This document shows, in pieces, positions 9,711 through 17,202 of a DNA stretch of 32,938 bases; within the stretch, counting starts at the first letter, position 1, and each line of letters starts with the position of its first letter. The notes below the pieces were generated by a model. It was not told where the DNA came from and made no database searches. It worked only from the letters and a program-made list of their open reading frames with translations. Origin of the DNA: Bacteroidota bacterium (GTDB lineage Bacteria; Bacteroidota; Bacteroidia; AKYH767-A; OLB10); NCBI GenBank assembly GCA_025352785.1, contig JANXSD010000019.1:1-32938 (forward strand), read 5' to 3'. The position numbers and the translations under genes were made by a program.

Positions 9711-9713
9711 AAA

Positions 9714-10085
9714 TGTAATTTAGCTCGAAATATTTCGCAAAGCAATTCGGCTACTTTTCAATTTTTATTAAATGAATTTTCCAATGCTAATCCCGATAAA
9801 TTTAAAATTCTCCTCCTTGATAATGGTGTTTTTCAAAAAGCTAAATCAATGCAAATTCCAGAAAATATTGCTTTGCATTTTATACCACCTTATTCCCCAG
9901 AACTAAATCTGGCTGAAAAAATATGGTGGAAAATGAAAAGAGCCTTTTCTGGTAAGCTACACAAAACTCTAGATTACGCTAGTGAATTTATAAAAAGACA
10001 AGTGTCTATTCTAACTCATCGCCAAGTGAAAAGTATCTGTTTGTTTGCGTATATCGCAAATTGTAAATATTGGATTATTACTTAT
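9714..10085 (+). pseudogene. IS630-family transposase relic (C-terminal part)
   Basis: The plus-strand frame encodes the last third of an IS630/Tc1-type DDE transposase. It contains ILLLDNGVFQKAK (second catalytic Asp) and FIPPYSPELNLAEKIW (third catalytic residue, Glu). The N-terminal helix-turn-helix and first Asp are missing. The left edge abuts the 5' edge of the zinc-ribbon transposase relic on the other strand at about 9710-9720. The right edge has lost its stop codon, so the frame runs on to 10175 across the end of the Met-rich protein gene. The reading frame left of 9714 is a shadow of the other relic. Confidence 0.8.
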
Positions 10086-10113
10086 AAAGTAACAGTATTA
10101 GTACAGATTTATT

Positions 10114-10575
10114 TTATTTCTTCTCCACTAAATCCATTCCACACTTTGGACATTTACCAGGCTTGTCGCTTGTAAATTCAGGATGCATGGTGCATGTATA
10201 AGTCATAGCCACATCCTTTTTATCGCTTTTCTTTTCTGTTGAGCTTTTGGTGTCCTTATTCATCATTGAGCACTTATCCATCTTGCCACTCATATCCATA
10301 CAATCTCCTTCTTTCATCATCATTTTTTTTCCGTCCTTCATCATACATTCGCCATTGGTCATACACTTAGTTCCATTTTTCATCGTCATTTCTTTTTCCA
10401 TAGGCATCATTTTCCCATCTATCATTTGCATCATTTTACCTTCTTTCATCATGCAACAATCTTTCATCGGTGTGGATTTTTTGGGAGTTTGTCCGAAATT
10501 GTTACTAGCATTAAAACACATTACCAACATGAGCATTGAAGCAAACATAGTAGCAATCAATTTTTGATTTTTCAT
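10114..10575 (-). CDS. Exported Met/Cys-rich heavy-metal-binding protein
   Basis: The protein has 153 residues, of which about 30 are Met and about 10 Cys. It has a signal peptide (about 1-28), a central region of short repeats around M-x-DGKMM, CMxxGECM and KMMMKEGDCM (resembling DUF6799-type repeats), a Lys/Ser linker, and a C-terminal heavy-metal-binding domain with YTCTMHPE and GKCPKCGMDL. That last module also occurs in CusB/CopB-type copper efflux proteins. It most likely buffers or hands over Cu(I)/Ag(I) in the periplasm. It is on the same strand as the HMA/TonB group but separated by transposase relics. A 19-bp direct repeat pair sits 22-63 nt upstream of its ATG and may control it. 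Confidence 0.85.
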   Translation of the reverse strand: MKNQKLIATMFASMLMLVMCFNASNNFGQTPKKSTPMKDCCMMKEGKMMQMIDGKMMPMEKEMTMKNGTKCMTNGECMMKDGKKMMMKEGDCMDMSGKMDKCSMMNKDTKSSTEKKSDKKDVAMTYTCTMHPEFTSDKPGKCPKCGMDLVEKK

Positions 10576-10596
10576 ATCTATTTTTCTTTATTTTTT

Positions 10597-10638
10597 TTCA
10601 GTTGCGCTGTTACCCGTTCTTCAGTATTGCTGTTACCC
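10597..10638 (-). repeat. Tandem 19-bp direct repeat before the Met-rich gene (possible operator)
   Basis: Read on the minus strand, two copies of GGGTAACAGC-N3-ACTGAA occur at 10620-10638 and 10597-10615, starting 23 bp apart (about two helical turns) and differing only in the three middle bases. They lie 22-63 bp upstream of the ATG at 10575, where a regulator could bind. Confidence 0.6.
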
Positions 10639-11184
10639 AATTTTTTAATTTTATATTTGCTGAACTAAATCGGCAAACGTGATATCGTAGAGAAATAAAA
10701 TAGTATTCAATATTAATAAATACTTCAATCATACATTCTAATTTTCAAAATTTAATTTTAATCTGAAAAGAAACGATGAATTTGATAGAGTAATGCAATA
10801 AGATAGGCAATGAAGGGTTGGTTTTGTGTTGCATAGTAACCGCCAACGTTTTATTTTACTGAGGTAATAGCGTACTGGCTTTGATTTATATCGTGATGCA
10901 AGTTACAGTCATATTATTGCCTATAAAAAATCATTCCTGCAATCACTAAACGACCCACTGCATACTAACAATTGTTTCAGCCTATTTAAGTGAGACTCAT
11001 TCTACTCTATTCGGTTCTTACAATTGGTCATAGTTCGATCTCCCATTCATCTATCATCTTAATAAAATTGTTAGTGTTAATGATCGGCTCTAACTAACCA
11101 CTCATGTTTCATCCTTGGGTGCATTGTAAAAATATCTAAATTCAAATATAACTAAGTTTGCAGTTCTGAATACCAAGATTATTA
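10639..11184. other. Intergenic stretch without a recognised gene
   Basis: AT-rich sequence with no protein-like frame on either strand and no RNA gene that I recognise. TATATTTGC at 10652-10660 matches a plus-strand -7 box but leads into no gene and lacks a properly spaced -33. The sequence may be decayed mobile DNA, given the relics next door, but no residual homology could be read. Confidence 0.5.
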
Positions 11185-11919
11185 TCATTTACTCATTTTC
11201 ATTCGTCTCAAATTAAACTCCACAATAAGTGGTGAATGATCACTGTGTGCAATCCAATTTTCATAGGTTCCCACTTCAAAATTTTTAATAATAGAAAGTA
11301 AATCGTCAGACACAAAAAAATAATCAAGATGATAGGTTTTGTTTTTATCACGATGTAGATAAAAAGTAGCATGCTTTTCGTCCCCTTGATTCTGCAAAAA
11401 ATACTTGTGATAAATACTATGTATTTTTTTACCCGCTAAAGCTTCAACAACTGTCGAATGATTCCCTTCCCTACTTGGCCTATCCCAAATTGTATTGCTA
11501 TTAAAATCTCCAGTAAGTATTGTTGGTCCGACATTAAGAATAGCGTCATAATGCTTAATTGCTTTCCATACCTGACCGACATACTGATTTTTTTTGTCTT
11601 GTGGATTATTAGCCCAAACAGCAAAGAGCGTAAAGTCGATTGCACCCCCTGAAACTGAAATTGGTGCTATGATTTTGAATTCAGGATTATAATCGTCTAG
11701 CAACTTAAATCTATATTTGCTATAAGAGAAAACACCAATTCCTTTATGTTCATTTTCTCCAAACCATAATAGATCTTTCGGTTGTTGAATACTCGAATTA
11801 AAAATTAATTTACTAGGATGTTCACATTCCTGAACCACCAAAATATCAGGGTTATGTTTAAGAATCTCATTAGCCTTTTTCCTAAAAGCACCTTGACAAT
11901 TCCAGGTTATTAATTTCAT
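11185..11919 (-). CDS. Endonuclease/exonuclease/phosphatase (EEP) fold protein
   Basis: The protein has 244 residues and carries the EEP catalytic motifs in order: TWNCQG at the N-terminus (Asn), VVQECE near residue 30 (metal-binding Glu), TGDFNSN near 140 (Asp/Asn), YHLDYFFVS near 200 (Asp) and SDHSPL near 225 (catalytic Asp-His). These residues indicate an active Mg-dependent phosphodiesterase of the DNase I / ExoIII superfamily. There is no signal peptide, so it acts in the cytoplasm. The exact substrate (DNA, RNA, nucleotide or phospholipid headgroup) cannot be told. It stands alone between two intergenic gaps, with a 12-bp palindrome 22 nt in front of its start. Confidence 0.88.
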   Translation of the reverse strand: MKLITWNCQGAFRKKANEILKHNPDILVVQECEHPSKLIFNSSIQQPKDLLWFGENEHKGIGVFSYSKYRFKLLDDYNPEFKIIAPISVSGGAIDFTLFAVWANNPQDKKNQYVGQVWKAIKHYDAILNVGPTILTGDFNSNTIWDRPSREGNHSTVVEALAGKKIHSIYHKYFLQNQGDEKHATFYLHRDKNKTYHLDYFFVSDDLLSIIKNFEVGTYENWIAHSDHSPLIVEFNLRRMKMSK

Positions 11920-11940
11920 TAAACGGTTAGGTGATTTACA

Positions 11941-11952
11941 TTAGCATGCTAA
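11941..11952 (-). promoter_or_regulatory. Perfect 12-bp palindrome upstream of the EEP gene
   Basis: TTAGCATGCTAA is its own reverse complement and lies 22 bp before the ATG at 11919. It could be an operator. A near -7 box (TACATTTAG on the minus strand, complement of 11948-11956) overlaps it, which would suit repression, but both assignments are speculative. Confidence 0.3.
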
Positions 11953-12233
11953 ATGTACAAAAGATCACGAAAATTCTTGATTGAGTTCCTTTAAACATTT
12001 TATTGAAATAATTATTATGTTTTTAATACTAGATCGCAAATTTAACTTCATTCATTTAAATCTAAATTATCTTTTTTTTGCGTTTAAAAGAAATAGTAAA
12101 ATTCTCCTGTTTTGCCAAAAGAAAAAACACATTTGACTTCCAGAAATATTTAGTGATGGATACAAATAAAAATAAGGTTAGATTTGAATTTGAGCATACT
12201 CCAAAGGTTTCAGTGAGGGGATTAATGTAACTC
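11953..12233. other. Intergenic, no gene seen
   Basis: AT-rich spacer between the EEP gene and the end of the T9SS operon. A 79-codon minus-strand frame crosses the terminator at 12234-12266 and has no protein-like features, so it is not called. Confidence 0.5.
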
Positions 12234-12266
12234 CAAAAAAAAATGGCCACCCTTTCAGGCAGCCAT
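12234..12266 (-). terminator. Rho-independent terminator of the T9SS operon
   Basis: On the minus strand a 9-bp stem (ATGGCTGCC pairing with GGTGGCCAT, two G-T wobbles, loop TGAAAG) is followed by a run of nine T. It starts 23 nt after the gldN stop codon, so it closes the porP-gldKLMN unit. Confidence 0.8.
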
Positions 12267-12288
12267 TGCTTTAATACTTTATCAAGAA

Positions 12289-13137
12289 TTAATATTCCCA
12301 AAGATCAATTTCGAAGTTGATCATATCTTGTTTTATTCTTTCCGATTCTAACAATGCATCCAGTGGATTCGTTTTGTAATCATCAACGCGACGATTGTAA
12401 ACGTTATCTTCTTTTGTGATGTAGCTATTAAACATTCGTTTCATAAAAATATCTTCGAAGGTTAGTCGCATAGAACTGTTATAACGATTTGCTACTTCTG
12501 CGTTAGCAAATATTCTACGAGCTTCCGGATAGTAGATCCAGAATAATAATTTCTTCTGTCCACCTTCAATAAGGTTTCCATCCTGATCACGAGCCAAAAC
12601 CATAGGGCAAATTCCTATAATTCTGCAATCCATCACCGAACGTTGCTTATCAAAGAACCACTCTTCCTTCAAACGATATTGAACTACGTCATCTGGGTTG
12701 AACTTACGAAATACAGTAGAGTCATATTCATCATACGGAGGATCTGGACGCGTTACTTTGATGGCAACAGAATCGGCTCCTCCAACTTTAGAAAACTCAC
12801 CAGCAGTCATCGGAAGAGTGAACTCGTCATCTTGTGGATCATAAGCTGTTAAACTTCCTTCATTCACAGCGTCCATCATTACGCTGATTAAATTTTTGCG
12901 GTCTTTCGTCTCACCCGACTTAGGGTATCTTAAAGGAGCATTAATTTTTTCGTTCAAATCAATATGTCTCCAGATTTTCTTTGACCACATTACGTCAGCT
13001 TCCCTGAGATATGGATAAGGGATCACGCGGCGAGCCGGATTGTTCTCTCTTACATATATCCCATCAAGTACATTTTGTGCACTCGCTATGGCAGTAAAAC
13101 CAATAACTGTCACTAATAACAGGATGAACTTTTTCAT
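12289..13137 (-). CDS. gldN: T9SS component GldN/PorN
   Basis: This 282-residue periplasmic protein has a signal peptide (MKKFILLLVTVIG...ASAQ) and the family core ADVMWSKKIWRHIDLNEK shortly after cleavage. GldN/PorN binds GldK/PorK to form the large periplasmic ring under the outer membrane that is part of the T9SS. A longer frame begins at 13179, but the start at 13137 gives a normal signal peptide and is preferred. It is the last gene of the cluster, 73 nt after gldM. A perfect -7 box (complement of 13176-13184) lies in that gap, but with no -33 element it is weak evidence for a separate gldN promoter. Confidence 0.95.
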   Translation of the reverse strand: MKKFILLLVTVIGFTAIASAQNVLDGIYVRENNPARRVIPYPYLREADVMWSKKIWRHIDLNEKINAPLRYPKSGETKDRKNLISVMMDAVNEGSLTAYDPQDDEFTLPMTAGEFSKVGGADSVAIKVTRPDPPYDEYDSTVFRKFNPDDVVQYRLKEEWFFDKQRSVMDCRIIGICPMVLARDQDGNLIEGGQKKLLFWIYYPEARRIFANAEVANRYNSSMRLTFEDIFMKRMFNSYITKEDNVYNRRVDDYKTNPLDALLESERIKQDMINFEIDLWEY

Positions 13138-13210
13138 GGGATGAATTTGTGTTAATTGCACCGTTTCAAGTAAACGCAAAATTATGAATTAATGTTGCGG
13201 ATTTATTTTT

Positions 13211-14797
13211 TTATTGAACTGTCAATGGAATGGCATTTACCTGGCGTTTTGTACCATCAGGCATCGATACATTAATGTATTCAAATAGAATTTTATCACC
13301 AGGACGGGATTGATCAATAATCGTTTTCATGTCGCCAGTTAAGGTTCCACTTTCGGCCGTTTTCTCTATTGGATCACGACCTTTTCCATAACGACTCATC
13401 TTAAAGGAAACTACTCGAGGATAAAGATCAAAATCAAATCCTTCCATCGTTGGGATAATACCTTGCTGAGCCGCTAACTGTGCTTTCGGAATGTTACCAT
13501 CTTTCTTACCACCTATCTTAGCTACTGGATCAGGAATTCTCTTTAAACGAAACTTGAATTCACCCATTTTGGTAGGCTTATCGTTAAAGTCAGCATTTAC
13601 GGTGATCGTAGCTTCTCCTGGTTGTCCTTTCGCTTCAGCAATAAAATGGCCTTTCGGTAATTTAGGATCTTGCGTTAACGTTAATGATCCAGCAACTGAA
13701 TATTTCACTTTCTCATCAGGAACTCCTGGTACCGATATCGTCATTGGATTCGGAACACCAATGTAAATTACATTCATCTTATCCGCAGATACTGTTGAAC
13801 TTGGCTTAGCCACGATGTATTTTATCGGACCAAAAGGAATTGGCTTTACAACACCATCCGGACCCTTTACTTTAATAATACCTGCATACGTTTTCTCACC
13901 AACTCCTGATGCAGATAAAGTATACGTACCAACACCACCATCTACTTTCAATGGGCTACCATTAACAGTAATTTCTGGATCACTCGTAGAACTCATTGCG
14001 GCTAAAAAGATATCTGCAGTATACTGTTGTCCTTCGATAAGATAACTCGATGGTGCAATAACTTTTGCTGTAAGAGTATCAAATTTAAAATCGGCAGCAT
14101 TGATAGACGATAATAAATGCGTTATCAGTTCTGACTCAGCATTCTTAACATCTGATTTAGTTTTTGTAATTAATGCTACTGTAGCAACAACTGGATTATG
14201 GTAGAAATTAGCCATTTCCCATGTACGCTTTCCGTCTTCTGGAACTTTTGGATCATCCGTATTAAATAATGCATTCAATCGTTTTTCAAACTTAGGACGA
14301 TCACCCGCATCAAGGGTAATTAAAATACCCTTTTTGTAGTCAATAATCTTCTTTTTCATTTCTGATGCTTTGTGCCCCAAACCATCGTTCTTATCACCAC
14401 ACATGTAATTAGTCGGGATATCATAGTTATCCGTTCCTTTCATGTCATGTAAACTTATTGATTTTGCTGATGGCTCCAGTTTATCAGTTTTACGGATAAG
14501 TTCGTCTGTCAAACTTGTCAAATACTTATCCATATCATCAGACAATTTTTTTATCTGTTGCGCTTTTTCAAATAGCGGCTTTGTCTTTTTGGGATCTACT
14601 TCCATTTGTTTTTGGAAAGCAGCATATGCTTGAGCATTTTTTCCTGTAAGGTTACTTACAGTAGTCTCAAGACTATCGTTAATTGTAATGAAAGCATTGA
14701 TAATTTCTTTGGACACGTTCAATGCTAACAATGCTGTTAACACCAGATACATCATCCCAATCATCTTCTGCCTCGGGGAGAGGTTATTTCCAGCCAT
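13211..14797 (-). CDS. gldM: T9SS motor component GldM/PorM
   Basis: The protein has 528 residues, close to the usual GldM length. The N-terminal cytoplasmic stretch MAGNNLSPRQKMIGM carries Arg9, at the position described as coupling to the GldL glutamate. One membrane helix follows (about 13-33). The long periplasmic part contains a helical domain and several beta-rich domains that reach the GldK/GldN ring. GldL and GldM form the proton-driven inner-membrane motor that powers secretion and, in gliding species, movement. The gap to gldL is 50 nt. Nothing appears truncated. Confidence 0.96.
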   Translation of the reverse strand: MAGNNLSPRQKMIGMMYLVLTALLALNVSKEIINAFITINDSLETTVSNLTGKNAQAYAAFQKQMEVDPKKTKPLFEKAQQIKKLSDDMDKYLTSLTDELIRKTDKLEPSAKSISLHDMKGTDNYDIPTNYMCGDKNDGLGHKASEMKKKIIDYKKGILITLDAGDRPKFEKRLNALFNTDDPKVPEDGKRTWEMANFYHNPVVATVALITKTKSDVKNAESELITHLLSSINAADFKFDTLTAKVIAPSSYLIEGQQYTADIFLAAMSSTSDPEITVNGSPLKVDGGVGTYTLSASGVGEKTYAGIIKVKGPDGVVKPIPFGPIKYIVAKPSSTVSADKMNVIYIGVPNPMTISVPGVPDEKVKYSVAGSLTLTQDPKLPKGHFIAEAKGQPGEATITVNADFNDKPTKMGEFKFRLKRIPDPVAKIGGKKDGNIPKAQLAAQQGIIPTMEGFDFDLYPRVVSFKMSRYGKGRDPIEKTAESGTLTGDMKTIIDQSRPGDKILFEYINVSMPDGTKRQVNAIPLTVQ

Positions 14798-14847
14798 TTC
14801 TCGTTTCTAGGTTTTGGGTTAGTAAAATATTATTAAGAAACGGAATG

Positions 14848-15657
14848 TTATTTACCAGAATTCGTGTTCATGGCTGATAACATATTGCCATAAACTGTAT
14901 TAAGAGCGCCAAGGTTTTTAGCTAACTTACCAACTTCCTCTTTGTACTTTTTAGTATCTTCAACTGTATTATTTAAATTGGATAGTAATTGACCAATTCC
15001 ATCATAAAACTTAGTTGTCTCTTTCATGCGTGTACTAGCCTCCTGTAATTGAAGCTCATAAACCGCATTCAAAGCAGCCATATTTTTACCTGCTGATTTC
15101 ATTTGGTCACCATAAATCTTTACTTCCTCTTGTGAAGAACTCATCGCGTTCATCGCTTGAGCTGCCTTATCATAAGATGCAGATAATGAAGAAACCTTTT
15201 GTGATGCTGCAGTCACGTTTTTTGCATATTCGTCTGTTGCTACTGCCGCATTCGAAATGTTTGCCAACTTAGAAGTATTCTCACTTAATGCTTTTAATCC
15301 TGTTCCTAAACTTTGAATTAAATCAGGTCCGATCTTAGCTTCAGATAATAACTTATCCAATTCTTGTGCTACTGGATCTCCAGCTTTCTTATGCTTCTTT
15401 TTGTCTGTACCATCATGCATTCCCGCTAATTCAGGATACACTAATGACCAATCCACATCTTCATGTGGTGGTTCAAATGCAGAAAAGAAGAAGATTACTG
15501 CCTCTGTCAAAAGTCCTACTGTTAACATTAATCCAGCACCTTCCCAGTGTTGAATTTTAAAGAGGGCTCCTACGATTACGATTGCTGCACCGAAACCATA
15601 AAGCTTAGCCATGAATTGTTTAAACGCTTTCCCTTGCGTTATTTGAGCTATCCCCAT
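14848..15657 (-). CDS. gldL: T9SS motor component GldL/PorL
   Basis: This 269-residue inner-membrane protein has two adjacent helices at about residues 18-36 and 42-62. The second contains Glu52 within LLTEAVIFFF, corresponding to the conserved membrane glutamate implicated in proton flow. The motif FKIQHWEGAG between the helices is a family hallmark. The remaining ~200 residues are cytoplasmic and largely helical, with a coiled-coil look and many Ala, Ser and Lys. It forms the pentameric stator-like unit around the GldM dimer helices. It is 97 nt downstream of gldK, in a gap that holds a hairpin. Confidence 0.96.
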   Translation of the reverse strand: MGIAQITQGKAFKQFMAKLYGFGAAIVIVGALFKIQHWEGAGLMLTVGLLTEAVIFFFSAFEPPHEDVDWSLVYPELAGMHDGTDKKKHKKAGDPVAQELDKLLSEAKIGPDLIQSLGTGLKALSENTSKLANISNAAVATDEYAKNVTAASQKVSSLSASYDKAAQAMNAMSSSQEEVKIYGDQMKSAGKNMAALNAVYELQLQEASTRMKETTKFYDGIGQLLSNLNNTVEDTKKYKEEVGKLAKNLGALNTVYGNMLSAMNTNSGK

Positions 15658-15704
15658 TGTTGTCCCGTTTTTTTAGATGTTTTGGTTAATTGAATAAATT
15701 ATTT

Positions 15705-15731
15705 AAGCGAATTGTGGTATTTCGCTTTTTT
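15705..15731 (+). terminator. Terminator-like hairpin between gldK and gldL, in antisense orientation
   Basis: AAGCGAA (15705-15711) pairs perfectly with TTCGCTT (15721-15727), with a 9-nt loop; on the plus strand it continues into a run of T to 15731. The operon runs on the minus strand, where the hairpin has no downstream T run. It would therefore stop antisense transcription, while in the operon mRNA it would be a simple intergenic stem-loop. Confidence 0.5.
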
Positions 15732-15754
15732 AGAATGTAATAGTAAATAAAATT

Positions 15755-17056
15755 TTAGAAATCAGACTTGTCGCGTCCCATGAAATCCATTACGCAACGA
15801 AATCCAATGTACGATTTACAAGAATCCTGAAATTCATAGCTACGTGTCCCTGTTTGAAGGAAATAACCAATGTCCTTCCAAGATCCGCCACGAATCACCT
15901 TACGTTTTAACGCAGAAGGATCATTATCTTTTGCTTCATACGTATAATCAGGATTCAAATCGTGCATAAAATTATAAGCTGATTCATCAAAGGCGTTGCT
16001 TGTCCATTCCGCAACGTTTCCTGCCATACAATACAAACCATAATCGTTTGGCCAATAAGAAGTTGCTTTTACAGTATAGAAACCTCCATCATCGATATAA
16101 TTACCACGTAATGGCTTGAAATTCGCTAAGAAACATCCTCTACTATTACGGATGTAAGGACCTCCCCAAGGATATGGATTGTTTTGTAATCCTCCACGTG
16201 ATGCATATTCCCACTCACTTTCTGATGGAAGACGGAAATCTTGTACTATCTCTTCCCCATCTTCTTCAAGATAACTATTTAATAGGCGAGTACGCCAAAC
16301 GCAAAATGCTTTTGCTTGTTTCCAATTTACTCCCACAACAGGGTAATCATCATAAGCTGGATGCCAAAAATATGCTTTAGTAATTGGATCATTAAATGAA
16401 TACGTGAAATCATGAATCCAAGCCAACGTGTCTGGATAAATGTTGATAATTTCCTTTTTTATGTATACTGATCTATCTGTTCTACCTTGTGGTCTGTTGG
16501 CTAAAGAACCAGCAGCTCCATCACGATCCTTGCTATAATCCTTTTGGGCCGCAGCTTGAAGATCTAGCCAGTAAAATTCAAAGTTTAATTTGCGTGAGTC
16601 GATTTCTTTACGACGATAAAAACGTTCACTTTCTGGCAAATAAAGCTCTGATAATGTTTCTACATTGGCTTCATCGTCCCATTTAATTCTTTGATCCCAG
16701 TCAATATGTTCTCCATATTCTCCTTCATCAACAATGTGATCGCCTCCAATTAGTCGGTGAGCAAGAGAATCCCTCACCCAATAAACAAATTGGCGATACT
16801 CATTGTTCGTTATTTCTGTATTGTCCATATAAAAAGCATGTACTGTTACGCTTTTTGTTTGAGCAATTTGAGAATAAGGAACATCTTGGTCACCAGGACC
16901 CATGTTGAATGAGCCTTGTGGAATAAATACCATCCCGTATGGGTCTGCTTGGTACCATTTTTGCCTTCCCTGGACTCCTACTAGTTGTCCGCGGTTACCG
17001 CCTCCACAACTACTGAGCAACAGCACTGTTAAAGAAGCAATAATCAGGTTTTTCAT
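15755..17056 (-). CDS. gldK: T9SS outer-membrane lipoprotein GldK/PorK
   Basis: This 433-residue lipoprotein has a signal sequence ending in LLLSSC with lipidated Cys17, followed by GGGN. The main body is an FGE-sulfatase (formylglycine-generating-enzyme-like) fold: GMVFIPQGSFNMG near the start, LPSESEWEYASRGG and MAGNVAEW in the middle, and RGGSWKD...GFRCVMD at the end. GldK/PorK lines the periplasmic face of the outer membrane and forms the ring with GldN. The open frame reaches back to 17260, overlapping porP, but the lipoprotein signal fixes the start at 17056. It lies 146 nt downstream of the PorP-like gene. Confidence 0.95.
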   Translation of the reverse strand: MKNLIIASLTVLLLSSCGGGNRGQLVGVQGRQKWYQADPYGMVFIPQGSFNMGPGDQDVPYSQIAQTKSVTVHAFYMDNTEITNNEYRQFVYWVRDSLAHRLIGGDHIVDEGEYGEHIDWDQRIKWDDEANVETLSELYLPESERFYRRKEIDSRKLNFEFYWLDLQAAAQKDYSKDRDGAAGSLANRPQGRTDRSVYIKKEIINIYPDTLAWIHDFTYSFNDPITKAYFWHPAYDDYPVVGVNWKQAKAFCVWRTRLLNSYLEEDGEEIVQDFRLPSESEWEYASRGGLQNNPYPWGGPYIRNSRGCFLANFKPLRGNYIDDGGFYTVKATSYWPNDYGLYCMAGNVAEWTSNAFDESAYNFMHDLNPDYTYEAKDNDPSALKRKVIRGGSWKDIGYFLQTGTRSYEFQDSCKSYIGFRCVMDFMGRDKSDF

Positions 17057-17202
17057 GCTTTGTTTGCTTTTGGGTTCTGGATACACTAAAAACGTAAACA
17101 TCGAACGTTGAAAATCCAGCTTTAGTATATGCGACATTTTCAGTTTGATGATACGTTTAGGCTCCAATTTAAGTTGCTTTCCGGGTGAAATAATTCCTAT
17201 TA

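Noticed and set aside
9582-9713. Left part of the plus-strand frame leading into the IS630 relic
   Set aside because: This stretch is the antisense of the zinc-ribbon transposase relic; IS630 similarity only begins at about 9714.
10247-10567. 106-codon plus-strand frame rich in Ile, Phe and Ser
   Set aside because: It is the exact antisense of the Met-rich metal-binding gene, whose ATG/AAA-rich codons leave the opposite strand open.
12062-12301. 79-codon minus-strand frame after gldN
   Set aside because: It overlaps the gldN stop and reads straight through the T9SS operon terminator; composition is not protein-like.
13176-13184. Perfect -7 box (TAATTTTGC, minus strand) before gldN
   Set aside because: No -33 element at a proper distance; in such AT-rich DNA a single box can occur by chance. 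Kept only as a note in the gldN entry.
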